Shown here: positions 5,918 to 13,502 of the stretch, in pieces | Position numbering within the stretch: position 1 is the first letter of the stretch | How the letters are laid out: every line of letters starts with the position of its first letter | Position numbers and translations under genes: made by a program | Assembly: GCA_043101635.1 (NCBI GenBank) | Contig: JBICIE010000211.1 | Coordinates: forward strand, 1 to 14,317 | Source: CAYMJK01 sp043101635 | GTDB lineage: Bacteria; Planctomycetota; Phycisphaerae; Phycisphaerales; UBA1924 | Direction of reading: 5' to 3' | DNA length: 14,317 nucleotides | The notes under the pieces: generated by a model | What the model saw: only the letters and a program-made list of their open reading frames with translations | Told to the model about the DNA's origin: nothing | The model's database searches: none

Positions 5918-7107
5918 AAATTCCCCCGCCGCTCCTGCTCAATCTCCAGCGCCTCAAACAGCGCCTTGAAATTCCCCTTGCCGAACGACTGGCTGCCGCG
6001 CCGGCAGATGATCTCGAAGAACAGCGTCGGCCGGTCCTGCAGCGGCTTGGTGAACAGTTGCAGCAGGTAGCCCTCATCATCGGCATCCACCAGGATGCCC
6101 AGGTCGCGCACCCGCTCGTGGTCCTCGCGCACCGGCTCGTGGCCGTGCTTGCGCAGCATCGCGTCCACCCGCTCCCAGACGATCTGGTAGTAGCTGTCCG
6201 GCAGGGCCAGGAAGTCCACGCCGCGCCGGCGCAGCTCGGCCACGCTGGCCAGCTCATCATCCGTGCGCAGGGCCAGGTGCTGCACGCCCGGGACCATGTT
6301 GTGCCACTCCAGGTACTCCTGGATCTGGCTCTTCTTCTTGCCCCTGGCCGGCTCGTTGATGGGCAGCTTGATCAGGTTGTTGCCGCTGGCCATCACCTTG
6401 CTCATCAGCGCCGAGTACTCGGTGCTGATGTCCTTGTCATCGAAGTGCTTGAACATGCTGAACTCGAGCACCTTCTCGTACCACTCGACCCAGAAGTTCA
6501 TCTTCCCCTCCTCGACGTTGCCGACGAGGTGGTCCACGAACCGCAGCCCGCACGGGTGCTTGCGGTTGTACTCGTTGATCGAGTCGATGGCGGCGTGGCG
6601 GAACTGCGGGGCGAACTGCCCGCCCTTCTTGACCTTGTCCAGCGCGTACTCCCCCTCGCGGCTGACGAAGCTGTGCACGCAGCGCCCGTACGTCTGCACG
6701 CCGGCCATCACAATGCGCCCGCTGTCATCTTCGAGCACGGTCGGCTCGTAGGCGCTCTCGCCGCCGTTCTGAATCGCCCGCTCCCACGCAGCCTTGGCGT
6801 CCGCCACCGTGAAGGCGACATCCTTCACGCCATCGCCGTACTTCAGGCAGTCCTGCTGGGCCGGGTGCTGCTCGTGCAGCCCGGTGGTCAGGAGGAAGCG
6901 GATGTTGCCCTGGCTGAGCAGGTAGCTGGCCCGGTCGCGCACGCCCGTGGTCAGGTCCTCGACCTGCTGGATGTCGAAGCCGAAGGTGTACGCGTAGAAG
7001 TAGGCCGCCTGCTTGGCGTTGCCGACGAAGAACCGCACGTGATCGACATCGATCAGTTCCAGCGGGTCGACGGCCGTCTTGGCGCTTGGGGTGGCGAGCG
7101 TGGACAT
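5914..7107 (-). CDS. hppD: 4-hydroxyphenylpyruvate dioxygenase (397 aa)
   Basis: This Fe(II) enzyme converts 4-hydroxyphenylpyruvate and O2 to homogentisate and CO2 in tyrosine degradation, in the cytoplasm. The two vicinal-oxygen-chelate halves are present. All three iron ligands are visible: His193 (FVDHLVGNV), His277 (GVQHLAL) and Glu365 (TLFFEIICR), with the family-typical tail RRGSQSFGKGNFKALFEALEIEQERRG. The length is full for the family. The ATG at 7107 has GGAGG nine bases upstream (7117-7121), so the longer frame to 7257 is rejected. The next genes downstream are a DUF6966-like protein, whose GTG overlaps this stop, and a small MKR protein. Homogentisate dioxygenase is not in the window, so the rest of the pathway must be elsewhere. 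Confidence 0.97.
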   Translation of the reverse strand: MSTLATPSAKTAVDPLELIDVDHVRFFVGNAKQAAYFYAYTFGFDIQQVEDLTTGVRDRASYLLSQGNIRFLLTTGLHEQHPAQQDCLKYGDGVKDVAFTVADAKAAWERAIQNGGESAYEPTVLEDDSGRIVMAGVQTYGRCVHSFVSREGEYALDKVKKGGQFAPQFRHAAIDSINEYNRKHPCGLRFVDHLVGNVEEGKMNFWVEWYEKVLEFSMFKHFDDKDISTEYSALMSKVMASGNNLIKLPINEPARGKKKSQIQEYLEWHNMVPGVQHLALRTDDELASVAELRRRGVDFLALPDSYYQIVWERVDAMLRKHGHEPVREDHERVRDLGILVDADDEGYLLQLFTKPLQDRPTLFFEIICRRGSQSFGKGNFKALFEALEIEQERRGNL

Positions 7108-7444
7108 GGGTGTTTCCCTCCAATTTGCCGCGAGAGGGTGTTCGGGATCGGATAGGGCCCTCCCCCGCCCACAGGCGCCGGCGGGCCCGCAACAGGCCCA
7201 TTCTACGCGCTGCCGGCCGGCGCCCTGCGGGCTTTTGCCGATCCTCCGGCCCCGCAAAGACTTACGCCGCCCGGCGCCACGAGCCTCGGCATGAGAGCCG
7301 GCTCACAGGCGCCGCCTAATATCCAGACCATCAGCGGCGACGCCCGATGACGGAGGGGTTCGCCGAAAGGCCCGCGAGGTGTCTGTCGCGGGCGGGTCTG
7401 GGCCGGATGCGCATCGGGGCGGTCCGGACCCGAGGAACGCTGCA
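7108..7444. promoter_or_regulatory. Divergent intergenic region between hppD and the pseudokinase gene
   Basis: These 337 bases separate two outward-reading genes and should carry both promoters. I see GGAGG for hppD (7117-7121), TAGGGCCCT (7153-7161), a TAATAT (7318-7323) that could be a -10 for the plus-strand gene about 120 bases from its ATG, and a perfect 10-bp palindrome GGTCCGGACC (7421-7430) just before the pseudokinase ribosome binding site. No convincing -35 partners or RNA gene are visible. Confidence 0.4.
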
Positions 7445-8242
7445 ATGGACGATTCGATCCAGCCGACGAGTTTCGGGCCCTACCGGCTCACGCGTCGGCT
7501 TGGCGAGTGCGAGCTTGCCGAGCGCTTCCTCGCGGTGCACGACAGCGAGCACACCAGCCACATGGTGTATCAGTTCGGCCCCTGCTTCGACCGGTCCGAC
7601 CGCCGGCGCGTCGTCGCCGCCGTCGAGCCGCTGATGGCGATGGACCACCCGCACGTGCTCCGCGTGGACCACTTCGCGTTCGTCGGCAACCGGGCCATGG
7701 TCGTCTGCGACTACCCCGGCAACCAGAAGGGCCTGGTCACCCTGCAGCAACTGGTCGCCGAGAAGGGCGGCCAGATGGACCCCACCGAGACCGACCGTCT
7801 CCTCCGCCAGCTCCTCGACGCGATGGACCACGTCCACGGGCGCGGCTGCGGCTGGGGCCCCATCGAGCCGCAGCGCATCCTCGTCGACCGCTCCGGACGC
7901 GCTGTGGTGGAACTCGTCGGCGTCTCCCGCCGGCTCGATGGCCTCCGCGGCGTCGATGCCGAGCTGGCCCGCGATGAGGTCCGCTCGCTCGTTGCGCTCG
8001 GCTATCGCCTCGTCACCGGCCATGAGCCCGATGAACTGCTCATGCCCGCCTCCCGGCTTGTGCCCAGGCTGGCGCGACGCTGGGATCTCTTCTTCGAGGA
8101 AGGCCTCGAGCCCGCCGGCGGCTTCGCCACCGCGCGCGAGGCCCTCGACGCCCTCCCCTCCGCCGAGCGCATGCCCGCGGACCGCGAGCCGCTCACCGTC
8201 AAGACCGTCTTCGGACGGGTCCGCGGCGCCCTGCGCTCCTGA
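7445..8242 (+). CDS. Pseudokinase related to bacterial Ser/Thr kinases (265 aa)
   Basis: The fold is that of a Hanks-type kinase. FGPYRLTRRLGECELAERFLAVHD (residues 10-33) is the usual N-lobe start, DHPHVLRVDHF (67-77) the alpha-C/strand-4 region, and GPIEPQRILVDRSGRAVVELVGVSRRL (138-164) the catalytic-loop region. The active residues are gone: the glycine loop reads GECELA, the VAIK lysine position is MVYQF, the HRD position is WGP (137-139), KPxN is EPQR, and the DFG aspartate is replaced (ELVGVS). It is also shorter than a full C-lobe and has no membrane helix. It may act as a regulatory or scaffold protein; the partner is unknown. The ATG at 7445 follows GAGGA at a suitable distance, and upstream codons are not kinase-like. 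Confidence 0.85.
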   Translation: MDDSIQPTSFGPYRLTRRLGECELAERFLAVHDSEHTSHMVYQFGPCFDRSDRRRVVAAVEPLMAMDHPHVLRVDHFAFVGNRAMVVCDYPGNQKGLVTLQQLVAEKGGQMDPTETDRLLRQLLDAMDHVHGRGCGWGPIEPQRILVDRSGRAVVELVGVSRRLDGLRGVDAELARDEVRSLVALGYRLVTGHEPDELLMPASRLVPRLARRWDLFFEEGLEPAGGFATAREALDALPSAERMPADREPLTVKTVFGRVRGALRS

Positions 8243-8355
8243 AGGTGGGCGCCGTGGCGGGGCCGCCGCTCCGCGCCGCAGAGATATGACCTTGTGGTTC
8301 CGTACCGCTTCTGCGCCTCGCTGCGCCGGGCCAGGTACGACCTCGCGCCTGAGCC

Positions 8356-10362
8356 TCAGCCGCCCCCGCCCGCGGGCGGATCATCGATCTCCGCCCCACC
8401 GGCGCCCCCCTCGGCCGCCGCGGTCCGGATGGCCGCGCCGTACTCGGCCAGGCGGGCCCGCTGCTCGTCGCTGAGCGTTTCCGTGAATCGCAGCATCGCC
8501 TCGTGCACCTGCGCGCTGTGCGGCAACTGCTGCTCGACGCACCGCTCCAGCGCCGACAGCCACGCCTCCGGCGATTCCGCCAGGCGCGGGTCATCCAGCC
8601 GCCCCAGCCACAGCAGCGCCACCGTGCGCGCGTGGTCGATCTCCGGCGTCAGATCCGTCGCCCACGACGGCCGGATCACCTCCACCGCCGCCAGCGCCAT
8701 GTCCGGACGGTTGAGACCAAGGCGAATCTCCGTCAGCAGCAGCAGCGCCCGCGCCAGCGTCTCGGGGTGTTCGGGCTCGGCGCCGTTGATCGCCGACGCC
8801 ATCTCCACGCACCGGGCAAGGATGCGATCCGCAAACGGGCTGTTGGCCGGCATCCGCGACGCCACCTGCAGCAGATCGGGAAGCCCAAGGCCCGCCGCCA
8901 GCTGCGCCAGCCGGTCATCGCGCGAGGTATCCTCCGCCGGGATCAGCGCCGCGATCGTGTCATAGTCCTCCAGCGTCGGGCTGTTGCCGGCGATCGCCTC
9001 GATCGCCACCGGCACGAGCTGCGCATCGGATGCCGCCGCCGCCAGCAGTCGCCCATGCTGCGCCGGGTCGCGGGCCACGATCTGCGCTGCCAGCAGCCGC
9101 ACCGCGCTGTCCGGGCTCGCCAGCAGCGACGCGATCATCTCACGGTCCGACTCGTCCCCCAGCGCGCACAGCAGTTCCATCCCCTCGCGCGACAGCGTCT
9201 CCGGCGCCGGCCGGCGCAGCGCAGTGAGGATCCGCTGCCGGTCCTGCTCCGCCTCCATCAGCCCCGCCTCGTGCGCCGCCAGCGCCGCCGCCGCGGCCCG
9301 GCGCCGGATCGTCGGATCCTCATGCTCCAGCCAGCGCAGCACCACATCCCGCGCAACCGGCGTCGGCCAGTTGCGCAGCGCCAGCAGCAGACGCCCCGCC
9401 ACCAGCGGATCCGTCTCCCGCAGCACCGCCTCGGCCACCTTCGCCCCGGCGCCTTCCGGGCGCAGCCGGTCCACCAGCACCGCCGACCGGCCCCGAATGT
9501 CCGCCACCGGATCCCCCAGCAGTTCCACCACCCGCCCGGCAACCTCCGGCGCCACCCGCTGCCCGCTGTTGAGGGCCCGCTCCACCAGGTCCAGCCCCAG
9601 TTGCCGGATCGGCGCCAGCGGCTCCTGCAGCATCGCCAGCAGCATGCTGATGCGCGCTTCGCTGTCCGACGCCTGGTACAACTGCTCCATCGTCCGCCGG
9701 TACTGCGACTCCACGTCGCGCTTCGCCGCCGCAAGCCGCTCCGCCCGCGCTGCGCAGCCCGCCGCCAGCTCCGACAGCCACAGGTGCTCCGGCAGCAGGG
9801 CGCGGTCGGCAAACCACGCCTCCCACGCCAGCTTCTCGCCGCGACGCCGCGCGTCATCGTCATCCCGCCCGGTGATCCGGATCAGCGCTGCCGTCGCGGC
9901 GCTGCGCACCGCCGACGGTTCCCGCGGGTCGAGCCGCTCGATCAGCGCCGCCACCGTCTCACGCCCCTGCTCTGCCCCCAGCGCCCGGATCGCCCCGATG
10001 CGCCGCGCCTCGGGCCACCCGCTCTCCGGACGCACCCCCGCAAGCAGCGTCGGCCGCAGCGCCGCCACCGGCGCCTCCGCCAGCGCCCGCAGCAGCAGCC
10101 CGGGACGCGGATCCGTCTCCTCGGCTGTGGCCAGCAGGTCCGCCGCGAAGCCCCGGGCCGCATCGCTCTGAGCGCCCACCAGCGCCCGCGCCGCCTGCAG
10201 CCGCGCTTCCTCCGGCGCCTGCTCGTCCGACAGCGCAACCACCGCCTCGGCGACCCGCGGCGGCAGCGACGCCGGCTCCACCTGCGCGCCCGCGCCGGCC
10301 ACCCAAAGCAGCGCCGCGCCGGCCACGAGCCGGAGCCGTCGATGACCGGGCTGTCTCGCCAT
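8356..10362 (-). CDS. Secreted HEAT-repeat protein (668 aa)
   Basis: An arginine-containing n-region (MARQPGHRRLRL), a hydrophobic stretch and AGA-QV near residue 26 make a Sec signal peptide. The remainder is almost wholly helical with HEAT/armadillo-like pairs, for example REPSAVRSAATAALIRITG (147-165), GDPVADIRGRSAVLVDRL (283-300), EDPTIRRRAAAAALAAHE (348-365) and SPDSAVRLLAAQIVARD (416-432). The last third is less regular and ends in a Gly/Pro/Ala tail. HEAT solenoids bind other proteins; the partner is unknown. I place the start at 10362 because the signal peptide starts there, although no Shine-Dalgarno is seen. An in-frame GTG lies nine bases earlier. It converges on the pseudokinase gene with 113 bases between them, where I see only weak GC hairpins and no T-run. 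Confidence 0.88.
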   Translation of the reverse strand: MARQPGHRRLRLVAGAALLWVAGAGAQVEPASLPPRVAEAVVALSDEQAPEEARLQAARALVGAQSDAARGFAADLLATAEETDPRPGLLLRALAEAPVAALRPTLLAGVRPESGWPEARRIGAIRALGAEQGRETVAALIERLDPREPSAVRSAATAALIRITGRDDDDARRRGEKLAWEAWFADRALLPEHLWLSELAAGCAARAERLAAAKRDVESQYRRTMEQLYQASDSEARISMLLAMLQEPLAPIRQLGLDLVERALNSGQRVAPEVAGRVVELLGDPVADIRGRSAVLVDRLRPEGAGAKVAEAVLRETDPLVAGRLLLALRNWPTPVARDVVLRWLEHEDPTIRRRAAAAALAAHEAGLMEAEQDRQRILTALRRPAPETLSREGMELLCALGDESDREMIASLLASPDSAVRLLAAQIVARDPAQHGRLLAAAASDAQLVPVAIEAIAGNSPTLEDYDTIAALIPAEDTSRDDRLAQLAAGLGLPDLLQVASRMPANSPFADRILARCVEMASAINGAEPEHPETLARALLLLTEIRLGLNRPDMALAAVEVIRPSWATDLTPEIDHARTVALLWLGRLDDPRLAESPEAWLSALERCVEQQLPHSAQVHEAMLRFTETLSDEQRARLAEYGAAIRTAAAEGGAGGAEIDDPPAGGGG

Positions 10363-10395
10363 GCACCGCACTGAATGCTCTACACGAGGATACCC

Positions 10396-10423
10396 GCAGA
10401 CCGCGCTGCAGCGCAGAATCTGC
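10396..10423. promoter_or_regulatory. Dyad symmetry upstream of the HEAT gene
   Basis: A perfect 12-bp palindrome GCGCTGCAGCGC (10403-10414) is flanked by GCAGA (10396-10400) and TCTGC (10419-10423). It lies between the putative -10 box and the ATG at 10362, where it could be an operator or a leader hairpin. Confidence 0.35.
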
Positions 10424-10424
10424 C

Positions 10425-10452
10425 AATATATCGGCGTTTTCCTCGTCCTCAA
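10425..10452 (-). promoter_or_regulatory. Putative promoter of the HEAT gene (TTGAGG, 16 bp, TATATT)
   Basis: On the minus strand TTGAGG (10452-10447) lies 16 bases before TATATT (10430-10425), about 63 bases before the ATG. The -35 overlaps the stop codon of the upstream membrane protein gene. The box shares TATATTGGC with the promoters in both repeat A copies. Confidence 0.5.
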
Positions 10453-11654
10453 TCCGCCAGATCCGCCCGATCCCCACGCGCGCCCAGCCGACTCGAGCCA
10501 TCCTCGCCCACCGGCGATGCGCTGGCGCGGGCCCGCAGGGCCTCCTCCACCACGCGCTCCGTTGCCCCCGGCGACCAGATGTCCGTGTAGTCCTGCCCGT
10601 CGCACGATTGCCGCACCAGCAGATAGACCACCGTCGACGCCGTGAAGAAGTAGCTGATCCCCAGCCCGACCACCGCCGCCTGCGCCAGCTCCGCCCACAT
10701 CCGCGCGATCCACGAGGCCACCGCCCCCGTCGCCCCCGCCGCCTCGCCCGCCGCGACCTCCCCCGCACGCTGCGACCACGCCCCCGCCCAGCCCTGCGCT
10801 GCGATCACGCCGGTATTGATGAGCCACCCGACGACTTCGAGGAGGACGACCCCCAGCCCCAGCGCAACCAGCGCCGCGGCAATCAGATGGATCGGCCGCG
10901 CCAGCAGATACGCGTATGTCCGCTGGATCGCGTCCGCCGCATCCGCCCCGTCGCACGCCATCGCCGGCAGCGCCAGCGGCGCCCCGATCAGCACCCCCGC
11001 CACCATCAGCGTCGCCACCACCGCAAACACGATCCCCAGCGCCCCCAGGATCGCCCCGACCACATCCAGCGCCGGAACCGCCCCCAGCAGCCCGCCGACC
11101 GCCACGATCGCCCCCAGCCCCGCCGCGATCAGCGCCGGCGCCCCGATCGCCCCCAGCGCCGAGCCCAGCCGCATCACCCCGAAGCGCACCCCCTCCGCCG
11201 GTCCCGGCGGCTGACCGCGCCCGAAGTCCAGCGCCACCATGCGGCACAGCGCCCCGCCCACCAGCAGCCAGATCACCAGCTCCGGCAGCCCCATCGCCAC
11301 CGACGCCAGCGATGGCGGCTGCACCAGCAGGTTCGTCACCCCCGCTGCGACCCGGGTCAGTCCCATCTGCGCGCCGGCCGGATCGAGCGTCAGCAGGTCC
11401 ACGCCCGCGCTGCGCAGCGGCCCCAGGATCTCCCGCCCGATCCGCCCCAGCACGTGCTCCTGATCGCTCAGCGCCCCCCAGGACTCCTGCAGTGCGCTGA
11501 TCGCCAGCGCCGCCAGCAGCCCCAGCCCCCAGCGCGATGGCGACAGCGCCAGCAGCGGCGCCCGGCCCAGATGCAGCCAGACAAAATCCTCCAGCAGCGT
11601 TTCCAAACGCACCGGCGGGGTCTGCCCGATTGTGCCGCTATGGCGCTCGCTCAT
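10449..11654 (-). CDS. Multi-spanning membrane protein (401 aa)
   Basis: About six hydrophobic segments are visible, near residues 43-57, 122-142, 165-190, 195-230 (possibly two), 255-280 and 323-347. Between them is PAMACDGADAADAIQRTYAYLLARP (230-254), which recalls a conserved DGxDAxDAxxRxYxYLxxRP motif in planctomycete membrane proteins I know only as hypothetical. It ends with a charged cytoplasmic-looking tail. I start it at 11654 (MSERHSGT). The open frame to 12332 runs antisense over lemA and is rejected, though no Shine-Dalgarno supports 11654 strongly. It precedes the HEAT gene by 86 bases on the same strand; a joint role in the envelope is possible but unproven. Confidence 0.85.
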   Translation of the reverse strand: MSERHSGTIGQTPPVRLETLLEDFVWLHLGRAPLLALSPSRWGLGLLAALAISALQESWGALSDQEHVLGRIGREILGPLRSAGVDLLTLDPAGAQMGLTRVAAGVTNLLVQPPSLASVAMGLPELVIWLLVGGALCRMVALDFGRGQPPGPAEGVRFGVMRLGSALGAIGAPALIAAGLGAIVAVGGLLGAVPALDVVGAILGALGIVFAVVATLMVAGVLIGAPLALPAMACDGADAADAIQRTYAYLLARPIHLIAAALVALGLGVVLLEVVGWLINTGVIAAQGWAGAWSQRAGEVAAGEAAGATGAVASWIARMWAELAQAAVVGLGISYFFTASTVVYLLVRQSCDGQDYTDIWSPGATERVVEEALRARASASPVGEDGSSRLGARGDRADLAD

Positions 11655-11667
11655 GAGCGGGCGATGG

Positions 11668-11677
11668 TAGGGCCCTA
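11668..11677. promoter_or_regulatory. Palindrome TAGGGCCCTA in the divergent membrane-protein/lemA region
   Basis: A perfect 10-bp palindrome sits in the 63-base gap between two outward-reading genes. The 9-mer TAGGGCCCT occurs again at 7153-7161, upstream of hppD. It is a possible operator, but the evidence is weak. Confidence 0.25.
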
Positions 11678-11717
11678 GGATCGGCGGTCGCCGCAGCCGC
11701 GGCAGGAAGGGGGCGCC

Positions 11718-12299
11718 ATGGCCATGGCCTGGATCGCAATCGGCATCGTCGTGGGCGTGTTCTTCATCACGCTCTTCATCATCATCGGCATCTACAACGG
11801 CCTGGTGCGCAAGCGGGTCGACTGCGACAACGGCTGGGCCCAGATCGATGTCCAGCTCAAGCGCCGCCACGACCTCATCCCCAACCTCGTCGAGACCGTC
11901 AAGGGCTACGCCAGCCACGAGCGCGAGGCCCTCGAGAGCGTCATCGCGGCCCGCAACCAGGCCGTCGCCGTCCCTTCCGACGCCATGCACGCCGCCCAGA
12001 AGGCCGGCGCCGAGAACATGCTCACCCAGGCCCTCGGCCGCCTCTTCGCCCTCGCCGAGGCCTACCCCGATCTCAAGGCCAACCAGAACTTCCTCGGCCT
12101 GCAGGAAGAACTCGCCAGCACGGAGAACAAGATCGGCTTCGCCCGCCAGCACTACAACGACTGCGTCGGCCGCTACGAGACCGCCCGGCAGACCTTCCCC
12201 GCCAACATGGTCGCCGGCGCCTTCAACTTCGCCCAGCGCGAGTACTTCGAAGTCGAGGATGCCGCCGCCCGCGAGGCGCCCAAGGTCTCCTTCTCCTGA
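11718..12299 (+). CDS. lemA: LemA family membrane protein (193 aa)
   Basis: The protein has one N-terminal membrane helix (residues 5-27, WIAIGIVVGVFFITLFIIIGI) and a helical soluble domain. Family motifs are clear: NGLVRKRVDCDNGWAQIDVQ (27-46), LKRRHDLIPNLVETVKGY (47-64), YPDLKANQNFLGLQEELAST (116-135) and the C-terminal YETARQTFPANMVAGAFNF (153-171). LemA proteins are membrane-anchored helical bundles of poorly defined function that commonly pair with an M48 protease, as here. AGGAAGGGGG ends a few bases before the ATG at 11718; a second ATG at 11724 is also possible. The stop is three bases from the next ATG, so the two are surely cotranscribed. Confidence 0.96.
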   Translation: MAMAWIAIGIVVGVFFITLFIIIGIYNGLVRKRVDCDNGWAQIDVQLKRRHDLIPNLVETVKGYASHEREALESVIAARNQAVAVPSDAMHAAQKAGAENMLTQALGRLFALAEAYPDLKANQNFLGLQEELASTENKIGFARQHYNDCVGRYETARQTFPANMVAGAFNFAQREYFEVEDAAAREAPKVSFS

Positions 12300-12302
12300 C
12301 CC

Positions 12303-13460
12303 ATGCCCCCCGGCCCCGAGGATCCGAGGCAAGACCCCAAATGGGATCCCGGGCTGGATCCCCTCGAGGATCCGCCCGCCGGCGCCGAGCGTCCTTCAAA
12401 GCCGCCCGGCCAGCCCCGGCGCCGCCCGGCGCCTGCGCCCGATGCGCAGATGCGCGCTGCCATCAAGGCCTACCCCGGCACGCTCACCTTCCACGACCTC
12501 ATCCGGCGCAACAAGCGTGACAGCGCCCTGCTCATCATCGTGATGCTCTGCCTCGGCACACTGCTCGGCGCTGCCATCGGCGGCGCGGTCATCGGCTATA
12601 CCGGCCCCGATGGCCGGGATCGCAACCTGCTGCTCGGCCTCGCTCCCGGCCTCGCCGCCGGCGCGGTCATCGCCCTGATCATCAGTTCCCTCAGCGCCGC
12701 GTGGAGCTGGCACGGCGGCGCCGGCGCCATCCTCAAGATGGCTCACGCCAGGCCGCTGCGCAAGGAAGATGATCCCGAGCTGTTCAACATCGTCGATGAG
12801 ATGCGCATCGCCGCCGGCATCCCCATGCCGAAGATCTACCTCATCGGCGACAGCGCCATGAACGCCTTCGCCACCGGGCGCGACCCCGCCCACGGCGTCG
12901 TCGCCATCACCAGGGGCCTGCGCGAGAAGCTCACCCGCGACGAACTCCAGGCCGTCATGGCCCACGAGATGGCCCACATCCGCCACTACGACATCCGCTT
13001 CGCCATGCTCATGGCGACGATGGTCGGCCTGATCGCCGTCGTCAGCGACGGCTTTCTGCGGGCCTTGTGGTACGGCGGCGGCCGGCGCAGCAGTTCCTCC
13101 GGCCGCGGCGGTGGTGGGGGCGCCCAGGCCGTCATGCTCATCATCGCGCTCGTCCTGGCGATCCTCGCCCCCATCGCGGCCCGCATCATCCAGATGGCCT
13201 ACAGCCGCCAGCGCGAGTACCTGGCGGATGCCGGCGCGGTCGAACTGACCCGCAACCCCGAAGCCCTCGCCAGCGCCCTGAGCCGCCTGGCCACCGATGA
13301 AGACCCGCAGGTCGACACCGCCAACCGCGGCACAGCGCACATGTACATCGTCAACCCGCTGCGCAAGATGCGCCAGAGCCACCAGTCGCTGGACAGCATG
13401 TTCAGCTCCCACCCGCCGATCCGCGACCGCATCGCCCGGCTGCTGGCGCTGATGCGGTGA
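12303..13460 (+). CDS. M48 family membrane zinc metalloprotease, HtpX-like (385 aa)
   Basis: This is a membrane-embedded protease of the HtpX type, which degrades misfolded membrane proteins. The zinc site is complete: HEMAH (His221, Glu222, His225) and the downstream glutamate in REYLADAGAV (Glu305). Membrane segments lie near 75-97, 109-131, 232-253 and 276-296. The SSHPPIRDRIARL tail (368-380) is typical of the family. A glycine/serine-rich loop sits at 258-274. The first 50 residues are an unusual Pro/Asp-rich extension with repeated DP (EDPRQDPKWDPGLDPLEDP). Met50 is an alternative start closer to family length, but 12303 gives the tight coupling to lemA. It is the second gene of the lemA operon and is followed by a purine tract. 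Confidence 0.95.
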   Translation: MPPGPEDPRQDPKWDPGLDPLEDPPAGAERPSKPPGQPRRRPAPAPDAQMRAAIKAYPGTLTFHDLIRRNKRDSALLIIVMLCLGTLLGAAIGGAVIGYTGPDGRDRNLLLGLAPGLAAGAVIALIISSLSAAWSWHGGAGAILKMAHARPLRKEDDPELFNIVDEMRIAAGIPMPKIYLIGDSAMNAFATGRDPAHGVVAITRGLREKLTRDELQAVMAHEMAHIRHYDIRFAMLMATMVGLIAVVSDGFLRALWYGGGRRSSSSGRGGGGGAQAVMLIIALVLAILAPIAARIIQMAYSRQREYLADAGAVELTRNPEALASALSRLATDEDPQVDTANRGTAHMYIVNPLRKMRQSHQSLDSMFSSHPPIRDRIARLLALMR

Positions 13461-13498
13461 GAGCAGACAGGAGAGAGCCGAGAGGAGAGAGGAGAGGG
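13460..13498. repeat. Purine-rich tract after the M48 gene
   Basis: About 39 bases of GAGAGCAGACAGGAGAGAG-type sequence start at the last base of the M48 stop codon and run up to repeat B copy 3. It resembles the tract at 762-841, which also contains AGAGAGCAGG. Confidence 0.6.
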
Positions 13499-13502
13499 TT
13501 TT

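Noticed and set aside
5764..7155. Plus-strand open frame of 463 codons opposite hppD
   Set aside because: The minus strand encodes a full hppD with all iron ligands; the plus frame is its shadow.
8243..8355. Intrinsic terminator between the convergent pseudokinase and HEAT genes
   Set aside because: Only short GC hairpins are present, with no T-run on either strand.
8503..10374. Plus-strand open frame of 623 codons opposite the HEAT gene
   Set aside because: The translation is dominated by Arg, Gln, His and Pro, the usual mirror of a GC-rich helical gene. The minus-strand frame has a signal peptide and HEAT repeats.
11655..12332. N-terminal extension of the membrane protein frame across lemA
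   Set aside because: It runs antisense through a clear LemA gene and is rich in Gly/Glu/Val without membrane helices; the start at 11654 is more sensible.
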